From NCBI GenBank assembly GCA_009784555.1, contig WRBO01000001.1, forward strand, positions 1 to 64,000: a DNA stretch of 64,000 bases, written 5' to 3'. Position numbers and translations under genes: made by a program. Below the pieces are notes generated by a model. It made no database searches and was not told the DNA's origin. It saw only the letters and a program-made list of their open reading frames with translations. The stretch is from Bacillota bacterium. Lineage in GTDB: Bacteria; Bacillota; Clostridia; Christensenellales; UBA1242. Below are positions 56,698-64,000 of the stretch, in pieces. Within the stretch, counting starts at the first letter, position 1; each line of letters opens with the position of its first letter.

Positions 56698-59208
56698 ATG
56701 AATAAACTCTTACTAATTGACGGAAACTCGCTCATCAATCGTGCGTACTATGCGTTCGGTGCCTCTGGTGCCGAATTGTCATATGACGGCAACCCCACGG
56801 CGGCAACGTATGGCTTTATAAATATGTTATTAAAAGGCATCGAAACAATCAAACCCACCCACCTTGTCGTGGCCTTTGATGTTCGTGCTAAAACATTCCG
56901 CCATAAAATGTACGACGGGTACAAAGCCACACGCAAAGGCATGCCCGATGACTTGGCTGTGCAACTAAACGACCTGAAATTCCTATTACGCGGAATGAAT
57001 ATCACGGTGGCCGAATCCGAGGGCTACGAGGCTGACGACATAATCGGAACTCTCTCATCCGCATCTGAAATGCAAACTGTAATTCTGACCGCCGACCGCG
57101 ATGCATTTCAACTGGTTTCCGACACATGCGAACTGCATCTGACGAAATCTGGGGTTACGGCTCTGGACGTCTGGGATATGGCACGCGTACGCGCTGAATA
57201 CGGCATCGAACCACACCAAATGATAGAAATAAAGGCCCTGGCTGGCGACACGTCCGACAACATCCCGGGTGCCATGGGCATCGGAGAAAAAACCGCCCTA
57301 ACAATGATTCGCGACCACGGCAACATCGAAACACTATACGAAAACATAGACACAATCCGCGGTGCGGCACGGGACAAACTAATCGCCTGCCGCGACAATG
57401 TCTTCCTGTCTCGCGAACTGGCAACAATAAATTTGGAAACGCCTCTAAACTTCAAAATCGCGAACACAACCTTCTCAATGAACTTCCCCCAATCCCTCAT
57501 TGACGAATTTGCGAAAAGGGGATTCCGCAGCATCATAAAAAAACTCGGCGCAACCGCACCTGAAACTCCTGCGACTGTCGCAGAGACAAAAATCGAAATC
57601 ACAACAATCACCGAAAACCCCGACTTGGACAAATTTATTAACGCAAAACGCATCGCAATCAACCACGACACAATGGGTTTCTATCTCGCGACCGACGACA
57701 GCCACGAATACCATCTCCCAATACGCCATACATTACTGGATGCTGGTTTTGACCCTGGGCAACTAACTCAAATGCTAAAACCCGTGTTTGAATCGGCGGT
57801 ACCAAAACATGTCTTCGATTCAAAAGGACTAAAGGAACTCTTGGCCAACTACGACATAACGCTGAACAATGTAACCATAGACGCAAAAATCTGCCACCAC
57901 CTTTTAACCTCAACAACGACACCGCCGACATTCGCCGATAACACCCGTGTCGCACAAATGCTGTCAACAAATTACATGGAACGATTGCGCGCAATCGGGG
58001 CCTGGGGCCTCTACGCTGACATCGAACTGCCTCTGGTCGACGTTCTGCTGGAAATGCAACAAAATGGCGCCTACGTGGCGCTAGAGGCCTTAAACGAGGT
58101 CGCTGTCGAACTCGAGGCCGAAATAGCAATAATCAGCGAGCAAATCTACACCGCAGCTGGCGAGCGTTTTAATCTAAACTCTCCAAAGATGTTAAGTGAT
58201 GTTTTGTACAAAAAACTGGGCCTCACAACTCTACAAAAAACCAAGACGGGTTTTTCCACAAACGAAGAGGTCTTGCAAAAACTCTACAACAAACACCCAA
58301 TCATCCCACCACTATTACGCTACCGCAAACTCTTCAAATTACTATCAACATACATCCACGGCTACCGAAACCAAATGACCTCGGCGGGCCTAATCCATTC
58401 CAAATTCAACAACACCGCAACGGTAACGGGGCGACTGTCATCATCCGAACCAAACTTGCAAAACATACCGGTCAGAAGTGATGACGGCGCGCGCGTGCGA
58501 AAACTCTTCCGCTCTCGCTTTGACGGCGGACGGCTTGTATGCGCCGACTACAACCAAATCGAACTCCGCGTATTGGCACACCTATCAAACGACTCAATCC
58601 TAACCGACGGCTTCCGCATGGGCCGTGACATCCACACGGAAACGGCCGCAAAGGTCTTCGATGTCGACCCAGCAAACGTAACCGCGGACATGCGCCGTAT
58701 CGCTAAAACAATCAACTTCGGAATAATCTACGGGATGAGCTCCTTCGGCCTCTCCCAATCCATCCACATCACCCCGGCCGAGGCCACTCACTTCATCAAC
58801 AAATACTTCGCCCAATTCGTCTGCGTCAAAAAATTCTTGGACGACATCCGCGATAACGCAATCGCCAACGGCTATGTTACAACCCTTTTGGGTCGCCGCA
58901 GGTACTTCCCCGAACTAAAATCAAAAAATGCCCAAGTTGTCCAATTCGGCATGCGTGCGGCAATGAACATGCCAATGCAGGGCAGTGCCGCGGACATAAT
59001 AAAGGCCGCGATGGTGCGCATCCACAAACGCATGAGGGCCGAGGGGCTTAAAACCCTCCTCATTGCACAAATCCATGACGAGCTTGTCTTCGACACACCC
59101 GCCGATGAAATTGAACTGATGCGAAAACTCCTGCACGATGAAATGGAATCGGAAACAATCCTATCCGTACCTCTGGTTGTGGACATCAAGGCAAAGGAAA
59201 CACTTTGA
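56698..59208 (+). CDS. polA: DNA polymerase I
   Basis: LLLIDGNSLINRAYYAF; DYNQIELRVLAHLS; RRIAKTINFGIIYGMSSFGLSQ; QIHDELVFD. Confidence 0.96.
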   Translation: MNKLLLIDGNSLINRAYYAFGASGAELSYDGNPTAATYGFINMLLKGIETIKPTHLVVAFDVRAKTFRHKMYDGYKATRKGMPDDLAVQLNDLKFLLRGMNITVAESEGYEADDIIGTLSSASEMQTVILTADRDAFQLVSDTCELHLTKSGVTALDVWDMARVRAEYGIEPHQMIEIKALAGDTSDNIPGAMGIGEKTALTMIRDHGNIETLYENIDTIRGAARDKLIACRDNVFLSRELATINLETPLNFKIANTTFSMNFPQSLIDEFAKRGFRSIIKKLGATAPETPATVAETKIEITTITENPDLDKFINAKRIAINHDTMGFYLATDDSHEYHLPIRHTLLDAGFDPGQLTQMLKPVFESAVPKHVFDSKGLKELLANYDITLNNVTIDAKICHHLLTSTTTPPTFADNTRVAQMLSTNYMERLRAIGAWGLYADIELPLVDVLLEMQQNGAYVALEALNEVAVELEAEIAIISEQIYTAAGERFNLNSPKMLSDVLYKKLGLTTLQKTKTGFSTNEEVLQKLYNKHPIIPPLLRYRKLFKLLSTYIHGYRNQMTSAGLIHSKFNNTATVTGRLSSSEPNLQNIPVRSDDGARVRKLFRSRFDGGRLVCADYNQIELRVLAHLSNDSILTDGFRMGRDIHTETAAKVFDVDPANVTADMRRIAKTINFGIIYGMSSFGLSQSIHITPAEATHFINKYFAQFVCVKKFLDDIRDNAIANGYVTTLLGRRRYFPELKSKNAQVVQFGMRAAMNMPMQGSAADIIKAAMVRIHKRMRAEGLKTLLIAQIHDELVFDTPADEIELMRKLLHDEMESETILSVPLVVDIKAKETL

Positions 59209-59233
59209 CATTGGCGCGCTTTTGGGGTAGCCT
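59205..59233 (+). promoter_or_regulatory. pgsA promoter TTGACA-N17-TAGCCT, 6 nt before ATG
   Basis: -35 overlaps the polA stop codon. Confidence 0.7.
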
Positions 59234-59239
59234 GCCTTT

Positions 59240-59941
59240 ATGAACAAAGTAGCAGAATTCTGGAAAAACATGACACTCGCAACACGCATCACATACGCAC
59301 GGCTGGCCCTTATTCCTTTCATAATTTTCTTCTACCTCGGCGGTATATATTTTGACTCTTACTTCTTCATGGACTTCGGCAAACTAATCGCCCTCATCCT
59401 TTTTGTCATCGCCGCCGCAACCGATGCGCTGGACGGGTACATCGCACGTTCGCGTGACATGGTCACCGACCACGGCAAACTAATCGACCCAATCATGGAC
59501 AAACTACTTACACTCGCGGGTTTGTTACTTGTGTTCTTTGATCCATACCTCTCCGAAATGATGCCGCTATGGGCTGGAATACTGGTTCTGTTCACCATCC
59601 TCGGCCGCGACTACATCGTGTCCGCCATCCGCAACATATACGCAACACGCGGCATCGCAATGGCCGCCGACCAAACGGCAAAGGTCAAATCCGCCGTCCT
59701 CTTCATCGCCATCGGATTATTCATGGGCTACGCGGCATGGGCTGACGTCACGGCAACTACGCGCAACAATGTCGGAACATTCTACGACGGCTGGATTTAC
59801 TCCGCGTGGTTCCTAATGCTCTCGGCGGCTGTACTATCGGTCATCAGTTTGGTTGTCTACATCAACAAACTAATATCACCCGCACCAACTGACGATATTG
59901 CGGAACAAGATATCGAAACGAAAGAAGGAGAAGAAGAATAA
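59240..59941 (+). CDS. pgsA: CDP-diacylglycerol-glycerol-3-phosphate 3-phosphatidyltransferase
   Basis: [50 protein letters not shown]. Confidence 0.95.
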   Translation: MNKVAEFWKNMTLATRITYARLALIPFIIFFYLGGIYFDSYFFMDFGKLIALILFVIAAATDALDGYIARSRDMVTDHGKLIDPIMDKLLTLAGLLLVFFDPYLSEMMPLWAGILVLFTILGRDYIVSAIRNIYATRGIAMAADQTAKVKSAVLFIAIGLFMGYAAWADVTATTRNNVGTFYDGWIYSAWFLMLSAAVLSVISLVVYINKLISPAPTDDIAEQDIETKEGEEE

Positions 59942-59945
59942 GAAT

Positions 59946-61022
59946 ATGGCAGTAGCAAAAGAAAGAAGCGAAAAACAAACCGAGCGGGAAAAGGCCCTGG
60001 CCGCCGCACTCGCAATGATTGAAAAGGCCCACGGAAAGGGTGCCGTCATGAAAATGGGCGAGGGCCCAATCATCAAAAACGTCGAGGTCATCTCAACTGG
60101 ATGTCTAACCCTCGACTATGCACTCGGAACTGGCGGAATCCCGCGCGGCCGTATAACGGAAATCTACGGGCCCGAGAGCAGTGGTAAAACAACCGTCTCC
60201 CTCCACGTCGTGGCCGAGGCACAAAAGGCTGGCCTCACCTGTGCGTTCATCGACGCCGAACACGCCCTTGACCCGATATACGCGGAAAAACTCGGCGTAA
60301 AAATCCACGAACTTTTAATATCTCAACCCGACAGCGGTGACCAAGGCCTCGACATCGCGGAAAAATTAATCAGCAGCGGTGTAATCGACCTCGTGGTCGT
60401 TGACTCGGTCGCGGCTCTAACCCCACGCCAAGAAATCGAGGGCGACATCGGCGACACCCACGTGGGGCTCCAGGCCCGTTTAATGAGCCAAGCTCTCCGC
60501 AAACTAACCCCTCTCGCCCACAAAACTGGTTGCGCCCTCATCTTCATCAACCAACTTCGTGACAAAATCGGTATCATGATGCCGGGCCAGAGTCCCGAAA
60601 CAACCCCAGGCGGAAAGGCCCTTAAATTCTACGCCTCCGTCCGCCTCGATGTCCGCCGTACAGGCAGTATCAAAGAAACCAAAGAAGGCAAAGAAGAAGC
60701 GACGGGAAACAAAACCAAGGTAAAGGTCGTCAAAAACAAACTCGCCCCTCCATTCAAACTGGCCGAATTTGAAATCATGTTCGGTCGGGGGATAAGCAAC
60801 GAGGGCTGTATCCTCGACCTCGCACTCATGTTCGGCTTCGTCGACAAATCGGGTGCATGGTTCAGTTACAACGGCGACAAAATCGGCCAAGGCCGCGAAA
60901 AGGTAAAAGAATATCTCGAGGTCAACCACGACCTGCGCAACGAACTTCTGACACGGATAAAAGAAAAACTTTCAAAAACCCCTGCACCTGACGCCAACCG
61001 AGAAGAGGATGGTGCCGAATGA
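59946..61022 (+). CDS. recA: Recombinase RecA
   Basis: [66 protein letters not shown]. Confidence 0.98.
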   Translation: MAVAKERSEKQTEREKALAAALAMIEKAHGKGAVMKMGEGPIIKNVEVISTGCLTLDYALGTGGIPRGRITEIYGPESSGKTTVSLHVVAEAQKAGLTCAFIDAEHALDPIYAEKLGVKIHELLISQPDSGDQGLDIAEKLISSGVIDLVVVDSVAALTPRQEIEGDIGDTHVGLQARLMSQALRKLTPLAHKTGCALIFINQLRDKIGIMMPGQSPETTPGGKALKFYASVRLDVRRTGSIKETKEGKEEATGNKTKVKVVKNKLAPPFKLAEFEIMFGRGISNEGCILDLALMFGFVDKSGAWFSYNGDKIGQGREKVKEYLEVNHDLRNELLTRIKEKLSKTPAPDANREEDGAE

Positions 61023-61381
61023 TAACCACGTTTGACCAATACCAATCCGAGGCAATCAAAACCCTCCGCAAAATCCCAAAAGACTGCACGGTAGACGCGC
61101 ATAAGTACAGCCTCGCCGTAACTGCATTGGGCATCGCGGGCGAGGGCGGGGAAGTCGCCGAAAAAATCAAAAAATACATCGACCGCGACCGCGAACTCGA
61201 CATGGACGACATGCGAAAGGAAATCGGTGATGTGATGTGGTATATCGCCGCCATGTGCGACCTCCTCGGCATAACCATGGGCGAATGCGCCGACCTCAAC
61301 ATCAAAAAACTTCGCGCCCGCCACGGTGCGGACGGCGGCTGGACGGGTGACGGCAACCGCACCGAAGACGTTGCTCGGTAA
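61019..61381 (+). CDS. MazG-like nucleotide pyrophosphohydrolase
   Basis: [50 protein letters not shown]. Confidence 0.85.
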   Translation: MITTFDQYQSEAIKTLRKIPKDCTVDAHKYSLAVTALGIAGEGGEVAEKIKKYIDRDRELDMDDMRKEIGDVMWYIAAMCDLLGITMGECADLNIKKLRARHGADGGWTGDGNRTEDVAR

Positions 61382-61481
61382 GATAAGGTTTGACACAACT
61401 GGCTAAAATGTCTATAATTTAATTAGATTTCTATGGGCAACAGCCCGCTTGGAATACAAAATATATTAAGGAGAATAAAAA

Positions 61482-63041
61482 ATGGTAGCAGCCATAATCA
61501 TCTCCGCCGTAATTGCACTAGCAGTCGGCGGGGCGGCCGGCTTCTTTCTTGCTAAACTACTGGATAAACAGAGCGCAAGCAGAGGCGAACAATCGGCGGC
61601 AAAAATCGTTGAAAAGGCACTGGCAAAGGCCGACATGGTCCGTAAAGAAGCCTTGCTAGAGGTCAAGGAAGAAACACACAAACTACGAACCCAATGTGAC
61701 GAAGAAGTCCGTGAAAGAAGAACCGAAATAGGCAAGAGCGAACAACGCCTAACAACCCGCGAAGAACAAATCGTAAAACGCGAAGAAATCTTGGCAAACA
61801 AAGAACTGGCCGTGGAAAACACACGCGCCCAAATCGAAAACACAAAAACACAATGTCAAAAAAACCTGGACGACGCCAAAAAGAAACAATCCGAGGCCGT
61901 CGAAAAACTGGAAAAAATAACAGGACTGACCAAAGCCCAGGCCAAAAAAGAAATCATCGACAGCCTGATTGACGAGGCGAAAACCGAGGCCGCCGAAACC
62001 GTCCGCAAAATTGTCAACGATGCAACCGAAGACGCATCGAAAAACGCACGCGACGTCCTTGTCGGCGCAATGCAACGACTTGCAACTGATGTGACCAGTG
62101 AGGTTACGGTCTCCACAATCCCACTCCCAACCGACGAATTAAAAGGTAAACTGATAGGGCGCGAGGGACGTAATATCCGCGCAATAGAAGCCGCAACAGG
62201 GGTCGACCTCATAATCGACGACACCCCCGAGGCAATAACAATCAGCAACTTCGACCCATACCGCCGCCAAATCGCAAAACTTACAATCGAAAAACTCATC
62301 GCCGACGGCCGCGTTCACCCTGGACGTATCGAGGAATGCTTTGAACGCGCTAAAAAAGACCTCGACCAACAAATCAAAAAACAGGGCGAGGACATGCTCT
62401 ACGAACTCAAAATCCACGGCATGCACCCCGAACTGGTTAAACTCCTCGGCCGAATGAAATACCGTACATCCTACGGCCAAAACCTCTACACCCACAGCAA
62501 AGAAATGGCCCTCATCGCTGGCATGATTGCAACCGACATCGGCGCAAACCCTGCCATCGCAATGCGCGGTGCGCTTCTGCATGACGTGGGCAAGGTTCTC
62601 GACCACGAAATCGACGGCACACACGTTCAAATCGGTGTCGACCTTGCAAAAAAGTACAAAGAAAGCCCCGAAGTAATTCACTGTATCGAGGCCCACCACG
62701 AAGACGTCCCCGCCAACTCAATAGAGGCCGTGATTGTCATGATTGCCGACGCAATCTCATCGGCACGTCCGGGCGCACGCCGCGAAAATCTCGAGGCATA
62801 CGTAAAACGTCTGCGCGATTTGGAGGAAATTGCCGACACAAAACCTGGGGTTGAAAAATCCTTCGCAATCTCCGCTGGCCGTGAAATCCGCGTTATCGTC
62901 AAACCTGAACAAATCGACGATGCTGGCGCACTCTTCCTGGCAAAGGAAATCGCCGCGGAAATCGAGGAAAAAATGACCTACCCGGGCCAGATAAAGGTCA
63001 ACGTCATCCGCGAATCCCGCGCCAACGCGGTGGCAAAGTAA
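61482..63041 (+). CDS. rny: Ribonuclease Y
   Basis: N-terminal TM + coiled coil, KH GREGRNIRAIEAATGVDLIIDDTPEAITIS, HD GALLHDVGK. Confidence 0.97.
   Translation: MVAAIIISAVIALAVGGAAGFFLAKLLDKQSASRGEQSAAKIVEKALAKADMVRKEALLEVKEETHKLRTQCDEEVRERRTEIGKSEQRLTTREEQIVKREEILANKELAVENTRAQIENTKTQCQKNLDDAKKKQSEAVEKLEKITGLTKAQAKKEIIDSLIDEAKTEAAETVRKIVNDATEDASKNARDVLVGAMQRLATDVTSEVTVSTIPLPTDELKGKLIGREGRNIRAIEAATGVDLIIDDTPEAITISNFDPYRRQIAKLTIEKLIADGRVHPGRIEECFERAKKDLDQQIKKQGEDMLYELKIHGMHPELVKLLGRMKYRTSYGQNLYTHSKEMALIAGMIATDIGANPAIAMRGALLHDVGKVLDHEIDGTHVQIGVDLAKKYKESPEVIHCIEAHHEDVPANSIEAVIVMIADAISSARPGARRENLEAYVKRLRDLEEIADTKPGVEKSFAISAGREIRVIVKPEQIDDAGALFLAKEIAAEIEEKMTYPGQIKVNVIRESRANAVAK
63024..63040 (+). 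repeat. 17-bp direct repeat, left copy (3' end of rny)
   Basis: AACGCGGTGGCAAAGTA; identical to 63480-63496. Confidence 0.9.
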
Positions 63042-63064
63042 ATTGAAACTAGGGGTATTATTAG

Positions 63065-63481
63065 ATGGGCCTTTTTGGAAAAAAGAAATCTAAACGGATG
63101 GCTGTCTCCAATTCTATTCAAAATTTGGTGGAAACTGTGGGGACATATATAGACACACTTTTCGCTCAATATGAAATTGTTGAGATGAGAAAAGTCTTCC
63201 ATGGCGATGACTTGAAAAAATATAACCGCGGGACCAAAAAAACAAATGCTGACTATGTGAAAATACGAAAGCACCTCGAGGAGATAATATTAAACTCTCT
63301 GAAACATTATGATGAAACTGATAAAATCAATCTCTACCTGATGCTTGGAATGATCAGGACTAACAGAGTATTTGATACGCCTCCATATAGCCGCACTTTG
63401 GTAGATATGACGCCTTTCATGCATTCTGACATCCAAAATGCTCTCAAAACTGCCAAGGTGAACCCATTGGGCAGAACATAA
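63065..63481 (+). CDS. Hypothetical 138-aa protein in inserted segment
   Basis: ORF inside the 456-bp insertion flanked by the 17-bp repeat; AT-rich codons. Confidence 0.6.
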   Translation: MGLFGKKKSKRMAVSNSIQNLVETVGTYIDTLFAQYEIVEMRKVFHGDDLKKYNRGTKKTNADYVKIRKHLEEIILNSLKHYDETDKINLYLMLGMIRTNRVFDTPPYSRTLVDMTPFMHSDIQNALKTAKVNPLGRT

Positions 63482-63496
63482 CGCGGTGGCAAAGTA
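63480..63496 (+). repeat. 17-bp direct repeat, right copy
   Basis: AACGCGGTGGCAAAGTA. Confidence 0.9.
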
Positions 63497-63501
63497 GTCA
63501 T

Positions 63502-63530
63502 TGACAATAATCGTCATCATATCTATAATA
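63502..63530 (+). promoter_or_regulatory. rpsU promoter TTGACA-N17-TATAAT
   Basis: ttgacaataatcgtcatcatatctataat. Confidence 0.75.
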
Positions 63531-63574
63531 GTATGGTATACGCCAACTGGGCATTAAGAGCGGGGTGAAGACAC

Positions 63575-63757
63575 ATGGCACAAATAGTAGTAGGCGAGAA
63601 CGAGTCCCTCGAATCCGCCCTCAAACGGTTCAAGCGCAAAGTCCAAAAGGACGGTATCATCGGCGACATCAAACGCAAAGAAGAATACGTAAAGCCATCG
63701 GTACGCCGCAAGAAAAAATCCGAGGCCGCCCGCAAAAAACTCAAAACTGGAAAATAG
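63575..63757 (+). CDS. rpsU: 30S ribosomal protein S21
   Basis: [55 protein letters not shown]. Confidence 0.96.
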   Translation: MAQIVVGENESLESALKRFKRKVQKDGIIGDIKRKEEYVKPSVRRKKKSEAARKKLKTGK

Positions 63758-63767
63758 AAACTCAAAA

Positions 63768-63794
63768 AATCGCTCCCTCATCGGGAGCTTTTCA
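63768..63794 (+). terminator. Rho-independent terminator after rpsU
   Basis: gctccctcatcgggagcttttc. Confidence 0.75.
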
Positions 63795-63809
63795 TTGTAA
63801 ACTAAAAAC

Positions 63810-64000
63810 ATGAACCAAAACTATAAAAGATTCTTTTCCGAAACAACACACAAACGTGCCGTCCTGTCTGATGGCGAACATCACCACCTCGCCCACGTTC
63901 TGCGCATGCGCATCGGCGACCGCATCGTCCTATTCAACGGCGATGACTTCGACTACCACTACCAAATTGACGAAATCGCACGCGACCACACAAAACTAAC
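63810..64000 (+). CDS. rsmE: 16S rRNA m3U1498 methyltransferase RsmE (N-terminal part, runs off window)
   Basis: MNQNYKRFFSETTHKRAVLSDGEHHHLAHVLRMRIGDRIVLFNGDDFDYHYQI. Confidence 0.85.
   Translation, partial: MNQNYKRFFSETTHKRAVLSDGEHHHLAHVLRMRIGDRIVLFNGDDFDYHYQIDEIARDHTKL

Noticed and set aside
57590-58000. Degenerate 3'-5' exonuclease domain of PolA (INHDTMG instead of D-x-E motif)
   Set aside because: Loss of proofreading in PolA is common in Bacillota, so not novel.
1-64000. CRISPR array or rRNA operon
   Set aside because: No regularly spaced direct repeats and no rRNA sequence seen on either strand.

Overview
64-kb chromosomal window from a spore-forming Bacillota-type bacterium (spoIVA, sigK, spoIIA operon, yqfC/yqfD). 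The backbone is housekeeping: infC-rpmI-rplT, yebC-ruvC, dnaI/dnaD-like, dapA, secDF, der, plsY, miaB-mutS, mutL, ybeY-era, asd-lysC, rplU-prp-rpmA, polA, pgsA, recA, rny, rpsU. Accessory or odd content: (1) a ~7.0-kb integrative element in tRNA-Phe (exact 43-bp att repeats, tyrosine integrase, P4-type primase/helicase, unknown cargo, and a riboswitch/attenuator-like leader); (2) a ~7.7-kb island that splits mutS. It encodes an HNH / C5-methyltransferase / MORC-type GHKL ATPase / Z1 helicase / PD-(D/E)XK cassette (predicted MORC-Z1 type restriction-modification), brings its own mutS 3' end that restores a chimeric MutS, and leaves the displaced native mutS fragment at the far boundary; (3) a 456-bp insertion at the 3' end of rny with an exact 17-bp direct repeat; (4) a 47-bp dispersed palindromic repeat in three copies, one lying between an orphan yebC start fragment and an intact yebC with a recoded start; (5) a 1511-aa secreted or anchored repeat protein with almost no lysine; (6) ribosomal protein L27 with a Cys-rich N-terminal extension and two Prp-like cleavage motifs; (7) a cytidine-deaminase homolog lacking its zinc ligands; (8) an ACT-less aspartokinase; (9) an ATP-grasp/racemase fusion; (10) many apparently leaderless genes with a -10 box 5-7 nt before ATG. 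All calls are from reading the sequence and the ORF translations; no database search was run.
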